Assembly: GCA_047602365.1 (NCBI GenBank)
Contig: JASGHM010000002.1
Coordinates: forward strand, 1,736,001 to 1,800,000
DNA from: Piscinibacter sp047602365
Lineage (GTDB): Bacteria; Pseudomonadota; Gammaproteobacteria; Burkholderiales; Burkholderiaceae_C
Direction of reading: 5' to 3'
Length of the DNA stretch: 64,000 nt
This document shows, piece by piece, positions 47,234-55,016 of this stretch. Position 1 is the first letter of the stretch; every line of letters begins with the position of its first letter. The translations under genes were made by a program, and so were the position numbers. The notes under the pieces are model-generated. The model was given only the letters and a program-made list of their open reading frames with translations, was not told where the DNA came from and ran no database searches.

Positions 47234-48928
47234 ATGTACCAATACACCGAGTTCGACCGCCATTTTGTCCACCAGCGCGCGGCGCAGTTCCGCGACCAGC
47301 TGGAGCGCAACCTCGCCGGCAAGCTCGGCGACGACGAGTTCCGCCCGCTGCGCCTGCAGAACGGCTGGTATGTGCAGCGCCACGCGCCGATGCTGCGCAT
47401 CGCCGTGCCCTATGGCGAGCTGAGCGCGAAGCAGCTGCGCCGGCTGGCGCGCATCGCGCGTGAATACGACCGCGGCTACGGTCACTTCACGACGCGGCAG
47501 AACCTGCAGTTCAACTGGATCCCGCTGGCCAGGAGCGCGGACGTGATGGACCTGCTCGCCGAGGTCGACATGCACGGCATCCAGACCAGCGGCAACTGCA
47601 TCCGCAACATCACCAGCGACGCGCTGGCCGGCATCGCGGCGGACGAGGCGGTCGACCCGCGCCCGTACTGCGAGGTGCTGCGCCAGTGGAGCACGCTGCA
47701 CCCCGAGTTCGCCTTCCTGCCGCGCAAGTTCAAGATCGCGGTGACCGGCGCCGCCGAGGACCGCGCCGCGATCGGCTGGCACGACATCGGCCTGCAGCTG
47801 AAGAAGAACGCGGCCGGCGAGGTCGGCTTCGCGGTGTTCGTCGGCGGCGGCATGGGCCGCACGCCGATCATCGGCTCGCTGATCCGCGAGTTCCTGCCCT
47901 GGCAGCAGATCCTCGTCTTCATCGAGGCCATCGTGCGCGTCTACAACCGCTACGGCCGGCGCGACAACGCCTACAAGGCGCGCATCAAGATCCTGGTCAA
48001 GGCCGAGGGGCAGAAGTTCTTCGACGCCGTCGACGCGGAGTTCCGCCACATCCTGAACGACGACCTCGACGGCAGCGCGCACCTGATCCCGCAGGCCGAG
48101 CTCGACCGCGTGAAGGCGAGCTTCGTGCTGCCCGAGGGCATTGTCGAGGCCGGCACCGACGGCGCCTGGCCGCGCGACGCCAGCGGCGCCTTCGCACGCT
48201 GGCTGCAGCGCAACGTGCACACGCACCGCCTGCCGGGCTACCGCGCGGTGACGCTGTCGCTCAAGCGCGCCGGCCAGGCCCCCGGCGACGTGACCGCGAT
48301 CCAGATGGAGGCCGCCGCGGCCATCGCCGAGCGCTACAGCCACGGCGAACTGCGTGTCACGCACGACCAGAACCTGCTGCTGCCCTGGGTGCGCGAGAGC
48401 GACCTGGCCGCGCTGTGGCAGGCGGCGAAGGACGCGACCTTCGCGACGCCGAACATCGGCCTGCTGACCGACATGATCGCCTGCCCCGGCGGCGACTTCT
48501 GCGCGCTGGCCAATGCACGCTCGATCCCCGTGGCCGCCGAAATCACCGAGCGCTTCGCCGACCTCGACGAGCAGGACGACATCGGCGACATCGACCTGCA
48601 CATCAGCGGCTGCATCAACTCCTGCGGCCACCACCACAGCGGCCACATCGGCATCCTTGGCGTCGACAAGGACGGCAAGGAGTGGTACCAGGTGTCGCTG
48701 GGCGGCTCCGACGGCTCGACGCTGTCGGGCGCCTCGGTGCCGGGCAAGGTGATCGGCCCCTCGTTCGCCGCCGACGAAGTCGCCGACGCGCTGGAGGCGG
48801 TGATCGAGACCTACAAGGCGCAGCGCGCCGCCAACGAACGTTTCATCGACACCGTGCGCCGCGTCGGCATCGAGCCCTTCAAGGCGCCGGCCAACGCGGT
48901 GCGCCGCAGCACGGCGCACGCCGGCTGA
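47234..48928 (+). CDS. cysI: Assimilatory sulfite (nitrite/sulfite) reductase, sirohaem [4Fe-4S] protein
   Basis: 564 residues; six-electron reduction of sulfite to sulfide. Ferredoxin-type half-domains (GHFTTRQNLQFNWI, GELRVTHDQNLLLPWV) and the sirohaem/4Fe-4S cysteines in CPGGDFC and CINSCG are present. No flavoprotein partner CysJ is encoded nearby; electrons may come from the ferredoxin and its reductase further down. Followed after 16 bases by the DUF934 gene. Confidence 0.94.
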   Translation: MYQYTEFDRHFVHQRAAQFRDQLERNLAGKLGDDEFRPLRLQNGWYVQRHAPMLRIAVPYGELSAKQLRRLARIAREYDRGYGHFTTRQNLQFNWIPLARSADVMDLLAEVDMHGIQTSGNCIRNITSDALAGIAADEAVDPRPYCEVLRQWSTLHPEFAFLPRKFKIAVTGAAEDRAAIGWHDIGLQLKKNAAGEVGFAVFVGGGMGRTPIIGSLIREFLPWQQILVFIEAIVRVYNRYGRRDNAYKARIKILVKAEGQKFFDAVDAEFRHILNDDLDGSAHLIPQAELDRVKASFVLPEGIVEAGTDGAWPRDASGAFARWLQRNVHTHRLPGYRAVTLSLKRAGQAPGDVTAIQMEAAAAIAERYSHGELRVTHDQNLLLPWVRESDLAALWQAAKDATFATPNIGLLTDMIACPGGDFCALANARSIPVAAEITERFADLDEQDDIGDIDLHISGCINSCGHHHSGHIGILGVDKDGKEWYQVSLGGSDGSTLSGASVPGKVIGPSFAADEVADALEAVIETYKAQRAANERFIDTVRRVGIEPFKAPANAVRRSTAHAG

Positions 48929-48944
48929 CGCACGAGGACGCCCC

Positions 48945-49487
48945 ATGCGATTCATCGACACTCTCAAGGACCGCTGGCACGCCCTCGGCGGCGAGGACGG
49001 CCCGCCGGTCAGCATCAACCCCGACCCCTACCTGCTGCTCGACCTGGCGCAGTGGCACGCGGTGCGCGCCTTCTGGCCGACCGACGTGCCGGTGGGCCTG
49101 AAGCTCGGCAACGACCAGGACGTGGAAGACGTCGCGGCCGACCTGCCGCGTTTCGAACTGATCGCGCTGCACTTCCCGAAGTGGGTCGACGGCCGTGCCT
49201 ACAGCCAGGCCCGCCTGCTGCGCTCGCGCTACCGCTTCAAGGGCGAGGTGCGCGCGATCGGCGAGGTGCTGGTCGACATGGTGCCGCTGCTGGCACGCAC
49301 CGGCTTCGACGCCGCCCAGTTGCGCCACGACCAATCGGTCGAGGCGGCCGAGCATGCGCTGTCCTTCTTCCCTGGCCACTACCAGGGCGACGTGGCCGAC
49401 AACCGGCCGCTGTTCGCCAAGCCGGAAGGCACGCGCGAGGCGCTGGCGAAGGCACCGGAGTTCGTCAATCTCGGAGCCTCGATATGA
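48945..49487 (+). CDS. DUF934 protein of the sulfite-reductase operon
   Basis: 180 residues, cytoplasmic, no cysteine cluster or cofactor motif visible. DUF934 family members lie between the sulfite reductase and cysH genes in many proteobacteria. A role in sulfite reduction is inferred from this fixed context; the biochemical function is unknown. Its stop overlaps the cysH start (ATGA). Confidence 0.88.
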   Translation: MRFIDTLKDRWHALGGEDGPPVSINPDPYLLLDLAQWHAVRAFWPTDVPVGLKLGNDQDVEDVAADLPRFELIALHFPKWVDGRAYSQARLLRSRYRFKGEVRAIGEVLVDMVPLLARTGFDAAQLRHDQSVEAAEHALSFFPGHYQGDVADNRPLFAKPEGTREALAKAPEFVNLGASI

Positions 49488-50236
49488 GCGCGGTGACGCT
49501 GTACGCGAAGAAGACCGAGGGTTTCGACGAGCGTGTCGCCCATGCGGTGGCCGTGCTGCAGAGCGCGGCGTCGGAGCACGGCGGCCGCATCGTGCAGGCG
49601 ACCAGCCTGGGCGCCGAGGACATGGTGATCACCGACCTGATCGCCCGCCATGCGCTGCCGATCGCGGTGGCCACGCTGGAGACCGGCAAGCTGCACGCGC
49701 AGACGGTCGCGCTGATCCCGCGCATCGAAGCGCGCTACGGCCTCGCCGTCGAGGTGTTCAAGCCGGCACAGGAGTCGGTGATCCACTTCGTGCAGAAGAA
49801 CGGCGAGCGCGCGATGTACGAGAGCATCGAGCTGCGCAAGGCCTGCTGCGCGATCCGCAAGCTGGAGCCGCTGGCGCGCATGCTGTCGGGCGCCGGCGCC
49901 TGGGTGACCGGTCTGCGCCGCGAGCAGTCGGACAACCGTGGTGGCGTGCCGTTCAGCGAGCCCGATGACAAGGGCCGCATCAAGTTCAACCCGCTGGCCG
50001 ACTGGAGCTGGGCCGACGTGTGGCACTACATCGCCACCCACGACGTCCCGTACAACCCGCTGCACGACGAGTTCATGCCCAGCATCGGCTGCGAGCCCTG
50101 CACCCGCGCGATCGCCGTCGGCGAACCGTTCCGTGCCGGCCGCTGGTGGTGGGAAGACGAGAAGGCCAAGGAATGCGGCCTGCATGTGAAGGACACCCCG
50201 GCCGCCGAGGTGTCGATGATTGGAGGCCCGCGATGA
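49484..50236 (+). CDS. cysH: Phosphoadenylyl/adenylyl-sulfate reductase
   Basis: 250 residues. Reduces activated sulfate to sulfite with thioredoxin. A PP-loop-like segment (ATSLGAEDMVITD) and two cysteine pairs (KACCAIRK and GCEPCTR) are seen; the extra cysteines bind a [4Fe-4S] cluster and mark the APS-reducing type. No cysC kinase gene is in the operon, which fits use of APS. Four-base overlaps with the neighbours on both sides. Confidence 0.93.
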   Translation: MSAVTLYAKKTEGFDERVAHAVAVLQSAASEHGGRIVQATSLGAEDMVITDLIARHALPIAVATLETGKLHAQTVALIPRIEARYGLAVEVFKPAQESVIHFVQKNGERAMYESIELRKACCAIRKLEPLARMLSGAGAWVTGLRREQSDNRGGVPFSEPDDKGRIKFNPLADWSWADVWHYIATHDVPYNPLHDEFMPSIGCEPCTRAIAVGEPFRAGRWWWEDEKAKECGLHVKDTPAAEVSMIGGPR

Positions 50237-51192
50237 ACGCCCCGCTGTCCGTCGAGCAACTGCTGCCCGAGCTCGACCACACCCACCTCGACTGGCTGGA
50301 AGAGGAAGCCATCTTCATCCTGCGTGAGACCGTCGCCGCGTTCGAGCGCCCGGCGCTGCTGTTCTCCGGCGGCAAGGATTCGTGCGTGGTGCTGCGCCTG
50401 GCCGAGAAGGCGTTCAAGAGCAAGCAGGCCGACGGCTCCTACAAGGGCCGCCTGCCCTTCCCGCTGCTGCACGTCGACACCGGCCACAACTTCCCCGAGG
50501 TGATCGAGTTCCGCGACCGGCGCGTCGCCGAGATGGGCGAACGCCTGGTGGTCGGCCACCTCGAGGATTCGATCAAGCGCGGCACCGTGCGCCTGGCGCA
50601 TCCGCTGGAGTCGCGCAACGGCCACCAGACGGTGACGCTGCTCGAGGCGATCGAGGACAACCGCTTCGACGTGCTGATGGGCGGCGCCCGCCGCGACGAG
50701 GAGAAGGCACGCGCCAAGGAGCGCATCTTCAGCCACCGCGACAGCTTCGGCCAGTGGCAGCCGAAGGAGCAGCGGCCCGAGCTGTGGACGCTGTTCAACA
50801 CCCGCATCCGCCCGGGCGAGCACATGCGCGCCTTCCCGATCAGCAACTGGACCGAGCTCGACGTGTGGCTGTACATCGCCCGCGAGAACATCCCGCTGCC
50901 GAACCTGTACTACGCGCACGACCGCCAGGTGATCCGCCGCCGCGGCCTGCTGGTGCCGCTGACCGAGGTCACCCCGCCGGAAGCCGGCGAGAGCATCGAG
51001 ACCGCGCAGGTGCGCTTCCGCACCGTCGGCGACATGACCTGCACCTGCCCGGTGGAGAGCCCGGCCGCCAACGCCACCGACATCGTCGCCGAGACGCTGA
51101 AGGTGACGATCAGCGAGCGTGGTGCCACGCGCATGGACGACCGCACCTCGGACGCCTCGATGGAGCGCCGCAAGAAGGAAGGGTATTTCTGA
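50233..51192 (+). CDS. cysD: Sulfate adenylyltransferase subunit 2
   Basis: 319 residues; forms APS from sulfate and ATP together with CysN. The PP-loop ATP-pyrophosphatase motif is LLFSGGKDSCVVLRL, and the end (RRKKEGYF) is typical of CysD. Start ATG 50233 overlaps the cysH stop; its stop overlaps the cysN start by one base. Confidence 0.97.
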   Translation: MNAPLSVEQLLPELDHTHLDWLEEEAIFILRETVAAFERPALLFSGGKDSCVVLRLAEKAFKSKQADGSYKGRLPFPLLHVDTGHNFPEVIEFRDRRVAEMGERLVVGHLEDSIKRGTVRLAHPLESRNGHQTVTLLEAIEDNRFDVLMGGARRDEEKARAKERIFSHRDSFGQWQPKEQRPELWTLFNTRIRPGEHMRAFPISNWTELDVWLYIARENIPLPNLYYAHDRQVIRRRGLLVPLTEVTPPEAGESIETAQVRFRTVGDMTCTCPVESPAANATDIVAETLKVTISERGATRMDDRTSDASMERRKKEGYF

Positions 51193-52475
51193 TGACCGCC
51201 GCCGCCCCCATCAAGGATCACCGCGCGCTGAGGTTCCTCACCGCCGGCAGCGTCGACGACGGCAAGAGCACGCTGATCGGCCGCCTGCTGTACGACAGCC
51301 GCGCGATCCTCGCCGACCAGCTCGACACGCTGGAGAAGAAGGCCGCCGGTGCGCCCATCGACCTGAGCCTGCTGACCGACGGCCTGGAGGCCGAGCGCGA
51401 GCAAGGCATCACGATCGACGTGGCCTACCGCTACTTCGCGACCAAGGCGCGCAAGTTCATCATCGCCGACGCGCCGGGCCACGAGCAGTACACCCGCAAC
51501 ATGGTCACCGCCGCCGCCGGCAGCGATGCCGCGGTGGTGCTGGTCGACATCACCAAGCTCGACACCACGCAGAAACCGGTGCCGCTGCTGCCGCAGACAC
51601 GCCGCCATGCGCTGCTGGCGCACCTGCTGCGCGTGCCCAGCATCGTCTTCGCGGTCAACAAGCTCGATGCGGTGGACGATGCGGCGCAGGCCTACGCCGC
51701 GGTGCGCGACGCACTGCTCGGCTTCGCCGAGGCGGCCGGCATCCGCGTCGCCGGCATCGTGCCGGTGTCGGCGCTGCGCGGCGACAACGTCACCCAGCCG
51801 CTGGATGCGGCCTGGTACGACGGCCCCTCGCTGCTGCAACTGCTCGAGAGCCTGCCGACGGCGCAGGAACGCAAGGACGGCGAACTGCTGGTGCCGGTGC
51901 AGTACGTCGCCCGCGAAGGCGAAGGCACCGGCAACCAGCCGCGCACGCTGTGGGGCCGTGTCGCCCATGGCCGCGTGAAGGCCGGCGACACGGTGCAGCT
52001 GTTCCCGAACGGCGAGGTGGCGACGGTCGCCGAGGTGCGCCTGGCCGGCGAAGTGGTCGACGTGGTCGAGGCGGGCCAGTCGGCCGGCATCGTGCTCGAC
52101 CGCCAGATCGACGTCTCGCGCGGCGACTGGATCGCCACGCCGAAGGCCATCCAGGCAGCGCAGCGCTTCTCGGCCACGCTGGCCTGGCTGGACACCGAGC
52201 CCGCGGTGCTCGGCCGCAAGTACTGGGTGCGCCACGGCAACCGCTGGGTGCAGGCGCGCATCACCGCGATCGAGCACCGGCTCGACATCCACACGCTGGA
52301 AGAGACCGAGGCGCACGAGCTCGGCGTCAACGAGATCGGCCATGTGGTCGTCGAGACGCAGCAGCCGCTGCCGGTGGAGAGCTACGAGACCAACCGAGTC
52401 GGTGGCGCGCTGATCGTCGTCGACCCGGCCAGCAACCGCACCAGTGGCGCACTGCTGGTGAAGGCCGCCGCGTGA
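51192..52475 (+). CDS. cysN: Sulfate adenylyltransferase subunit 1 (GTPase)
   Basis: 427 residues. GTPase motifs: G1 AGSVDDGKST, G3 DAPGHEQY, G4 NKLD. Hydrolysis of GTP drives APS synthesis by CysD. There is no fused APS-kinase (CysC) domain, as the protein ends after the EF-Tu-like domains. Coupled to cysD by a TGATG junction and to the methyltransferase gene by a GTGA overlap. Confidence 0.97.
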   Translation: MTAAAPIKDHRALRFLTAGSVDDGKSTLIGRLLYDSRAILADQLDTLEKKAAGAPIDLSLLTDGLEAEREQGITIDVAYRYFATKARKFIIADAPGHEQYTRNMVTAAAGSDAAVVLVDITKLDTTQKPVPLLPQTRRHALLAHLLRVPSIVFAVNKLDAVDDAAQAYAAVRDALLGFAEAAGIRVAGIVPVSALRGDNVTQPLDAAWYDGPSLLQLLESLPTAQERKDGELLVPVQYVAREGEGTGNQPRTLWGRVAHGRVKAGDTVQLFPNGEVATVAEVRLAGEVVDVVEAGQSAGIVLDRQIDVSRGDWIATPKAIQAAQRFSATLAWLDTEPAVLGRKYWVRHGNRWVQARITAIEHRLDIHTLEETEAHELGVNEIGHVVVETQQPLPVESYETNRVGGALIVVDPASNRTSGALLVKAAA

Positions 52476-52477
52476 AC

Positions 52478-53254
52478 ATGGGACGCGTCGCCTTCATCGG
52501 TGCCGGGCCTGGTGCCGCCGACCTGATCACCGTGCGCGGCGCACGCCTGCTCGCGCAGGCCGAGGTGGTGCTGTTCGACGCACTGACCGACCCGGCGCTG
52601 CGCGAGCTGGCGCCCGGCGCGACCTGGGTGCACGTCGGCAAGCGCGGCTTCGCGGACAGCACCGGCCAGGCGACCATCAATGCGCTGCTGGTACGCCACG
52701 CGCGCGAGGCGACGCTGGTGGTGCGACTCAAGGGCGGCGACCCGAGCGTGTTCGGCCGCCTGGAGGAAGAGCTGGAGGCCCTGGCCGCGGCGGACATCGC
52801 CTGCGAGGTGGTTCCCGGCGTCACCGCCGCGCTGGCCGCCGCTGCCGAGACCCGGCGCCCACTGACGCGCCGCGGCAGCGGCCGCAGCGTGGCACTGACC
52901 ACCGCGATGACGCGCGAAGGCGCGCTGCGCGGCGGCCATGCCGCCGATACCGAGGTGTTCTACATGGCCGGCAAGCAGCTCGCCGCACTGGCGCGCCGCC
53001 TGCGCGAGGCCGGCTGGGCCACGGATGCGCCGGTCAGCGTGGTGTCGCGCGCCGGCTGGCCCGATGTGCTGGCCAGCCAGCACAGCGTGGCGACGCTGGG
53101 CCAGGCCACGGTGCTGCACGCCGGCCGGCCCACGGTGGTGACGGTCGGCGCCGGTGCGGCCGCCGTGGCCGGCGTGGCGGTCAAGCCGCAAGGCGGCCGT
53201 GAATCCCCGCTCCTTGAGACCGGTCAAGAACAGGCACAAACCCTGAGACCTTAA
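52478..53254 (+). CDS. cobA: Uroporphyrinogen-III C-methyltransferase (sirohaem pathway)
   Basis: 258 residues; methylates uroporphyrinogen III twice to give precorrin-2, the precursor of sirohaem used by CysI. SUMT signatures: FIGAGPGAADLITVRG, VRLKGGDPSVFGR and VVPGVTAALAAAA. ATG 52478 is listed; GTG 52472, two codons earlier, overlaps the cysN stop and may be the real start. No oxidase/chelatase domain (CysG N-terminus) is fused, so that step is encoded elsewhere. Confidence 0.93.
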   Translation: MGRVAFIGAGPGAADLITVRGARLLAQAEVVLFDALTDPALRELAPGATWVHVGKRGFADSTGQATINALLVRHAREATLVVRLKGGDPSVFGRLEEELEALAAADIACEVVPGVTAALAAAAETRRPLTRRGSGRSVALTTAMTREGALRGGHAADTEVFYMAGKQLAALARRLREAGWATDAPVSVVSRAGWPDVLASQHSVATLGQATVLHAGRPTVVTVGAGAAAVAGVAVKPQGGRESPLLETGQEQAQTLRP

Positions 53255-53308
53255 AATCATGAGCTCGCCGGCGTTCCGCCAGCCCATTCCTCCGAAGAGT
53301 CGAAGCAC

Positions 53309-53632
53309 ATGACCCACGTCGTCCTCGAATCCTGCATCCGCTGCAAGTACACCGACTGCGTCGACGTCTGTCCGGTCGACTGCTTCCGCGAGGGCCAGAA
53401 CTTCCTCACCATCGACCCCGACGAGTGCATCGACTGCGCCGTCTGCATCCCGGAGTGCCCGGTGAATGCGATCGTCCCCGAGGAGGACGTGCCCGGCAAT
53501 CAGCAGCACATGATCAAGCTGAATGCCGAGCTGGCCAAGAAGTGGCCCAGCATCACCAAGCGCAAGGGTGCGCTGCCCGACGCCGACGAGTGGAAAGACC
53601 GCACCGGCAAGCTCGACCAGCTGATCAAGTAA
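53309..53632 (+). CDS. fdxA: 7Fe (3Fe-4S/4Fe-4S) ferredoxin
   Basis: 107-residue electron carrier. Cluster cysteines are seen in CIRCKYTDCVDVCPVDC (with the extra spacing of the 3Fe site) and CIDCAVCIPECPV, with the C-terminal extension of FdxA. A TAAAAT at 53252-53257 may be a -10 box. It lies between the sulfur operon and a ferredoxin reductase, so it could feed CysI, although FdxA-type ferredoxins are also used elsewhere. Confidence 0.95.
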   Translation: MTHVVLESCIRCKYTDCVDVCPVDCFREGQNFLTIDPDECIDCAVCIPECPVNAIVPEEDVPGNQQHMIKLNAELAKKWPSITKRKGALPDADEWKDRTGKLDQLIK

Positions 53633-53663
53633 GGCAACCGCGGCCGCCGCGGCTGCACAGAAC

Positions 53664-54764
53664 ATGGAACCGAAGTTGAACGACGAAGTGGCGCGCACCG
53701 CCGGTGCACACGAAGGCCCGATCGAGACCGATGCGGTGATCGTCGGCGCCGGGCCGGTGGGCCTGTTCCAGGTCTTCGAGCTCGGCCTGCTCGAGATCAA
53801 GGCGCACATCATCGACTCGCTCGCCTACCCCGGCGGCCAGTGCATCGAGCTCTATCCCGACAAGCCGATCTACGACATCCCGGCGGTGCCCGTGTGCACC
53901 GGCAAGGAACTGACCGACAACCTGCTCAAGCAGATCGAGCCCTTCGGCGCGACCTTCCACCTCGGCCAGGAAGTGACCGTGGTGCAGAAGCAGGACGACG
54001 GCCGCTTCTACGTCGAGACCTCCAAGGGCACACGCTTCCTGTCCAAGACCATCTTCATCGCCGGCGGCGTGGGCTCGTTCCAGCCGCGCATGCTGAAGGT
54101 CGACGGGCTGGACGCCTACAACGACAGCCAGGTCTTCTATCGTGTCAAGAACCCGGCGCAGTTCGCCGGCAAGAACCTGATCATCATCGGCGGCGGCGAC
54201 TCGGCGCTCGACTGGACGCTGAACTTCGTGCAGGACGGGCCGAACAAGGCCGAGAGCGTCATCCTCGTGCACCGTCGCGACGGCTTCCGCGCCGCGCCGG
54301 CCAGCGTCGCGAAGATGAAGGAGCTGTGCGAGGCCTACGAGATGCAGTTCGTCGTCGGCCAGGCCAGCGGCATCGAGGAACGCGACGGCAAGCTGACCGG
54401 CATGAAGATCACCGGCGGCGACGGCGTGACCCGCGTCGTGCCGATGGACATGCTGCTGGTGTTCTTCGGCCTGAGCCCGAAGCTGGGCCCCATCGCCGAA
54501 TGGGGCCTGAACATCGAGCGCAAGCAGATCGTCGTCGACACCGAGAAGTTCGAGACCAGCATCCCGGGCATCTTCGCGGTGGGCGACGTCAACACCTACG
54601 CGGGCAAGAAGAAGCTGATCCTGTCGGGCTTCCACGAGGCCGCACTGGCGGCGTTCGCGGCGGCGCCGTACATCTTCCCGGAGAAGCGCATCCACCTGCA
54701 GTACACCACCACCAGCCCGAAGCTGCACAAGGTGCTGGGCGTGGAGACGCCGAACTTCGACTAG
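53664..54764 (+). CDS. Ferredoxin-NADP+ reductase, thioredoxin-reductase-like type
   Basis: 366-residue FAD/NADPH protein. FAD motif VIVGAGPVGLFQVFE, NADPH motif LIIIGGGDSALDWTL, and the C-terminal FAD segment PGIFAVGDVNTYAGKK. No CxxC redox pair is present in the central domain, which separates it from thioredoxin reductase and matches the YumC-like FNR family. It starts 31 bases after fdxA, so the two probably work as a pair. A strong terminator follows. Confidence 0.93.
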   Translation: MEPKLNDEVARTAGAHEGPIETDAVIVGAGPVGLFQVFELGLLEIKAHIIDSLAYPGGQCIELYPDKPIYDIPAVPVCTGKELTDNLLKQIEPFGATFHLGQEVTVVQKQDDGRFYVETSKGTRFLSKTIFIAGGVGSFQPRMLKVDGLDAYNDSQVFYRVKNPAQFAGKNLIIIGGGDSALDWTLNFVQDGPNKAESVILVHRRDGFRAAPASVAKMKELCEAYEMQFVVGQASGIEERDGKLTGMKITGGDGVTRVVPMDMLLVFFGLSPKLGPIAEWGLNIERKQIVVDTEKFETSIPGIFAVGDVNTYAGKKKLILSGFHEAALAAFAAAPYIFPEKRIHLQYTTTSPKLHKVLGVETPNFD

Positions 54765-54789
54765 AACGCCTATCGGCACGACGAACGGC

Positions 54790-54820
54790 GGGGCCCGCGA
54801 TGCGGGCCCCTTTTCTTTTT
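54790..54820 (+). terminator. Rho-independent terminator after the ferredoxin reductase gene
   Basis: Perfect 9-bp stem GGGGCCCGC/GCGGGCCCC with a GAT loop followed by TTTTCTTTTT. It isolates the upstream genes from the riboswitch-controlled receptor. Confidence 0.93.
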
Positions 54821-54855
54821 GCGGGATAATTCCCGCGCGGCGCAACCTGCGCCGC
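54821..54855 (+). promoter_or_regulatory. Two small hairpins and a possible -10 box ahead of the riboswitch
   Basis: GCGGGA-TAAT-TCCCGC (54821-54836) and GCGGCGCA-ACC-TGCGCCGC (54837-54855) are perfect adjacent dyads. GATAAT (54825-54830) in the first could be a -10 box, which would place the transcript start at or within the second. No good -35 box is visible. Confidence 0.4.
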
Positions 54856-54860
54856 ATCCG

Positions 54861-54946
54861 CTAGGGGTGTTGGCCGTCTTCGCAAGAGACGGCCGACTGA
54901 GAGAGTCCCTTCGAACCTGATTGAGGTAATCCTCGCGCAGGGAAGC
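54861..54946 (+). promoter_or_regulatory. TPP (THI-box) riboswitch
   Basis: The thiamine pyrophosphate aptamer is recognisable: AGGGGTG at its 5' end, a variable stem with GGCCGTCTT/AAGAGACGGCC, the invariant CTGAGA (54897-54902), ACCTGA (54915-54920), and the 3' CGCAGGGAAGC (54936-54946). It is 71 bases before the ATG of a TonB-dependent receptor gene, whose AAGGA ribosome site lies at 55003-55008. Control of translation or attenuation is inferred. Confidence 0.92.
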
Positions 54947-55016
54947 ATGGTCGAAGCACCGCAGTCAGCGGCCGCCTCGGCCCCGCCGACCTGCCATCGA
55001 TCGTCAAGGAAACACG

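Noticed and set aside
53639..53653. CCGCGG-CCG-CCGCGG dyad between fdxA and the ferredoxin reductase gene as a terminator
   Set aside because: It lacks a T-run and the two genes are 31 bases apart and functionally paired, so it is more likely a chance GC dyad or a weak mRNA element.
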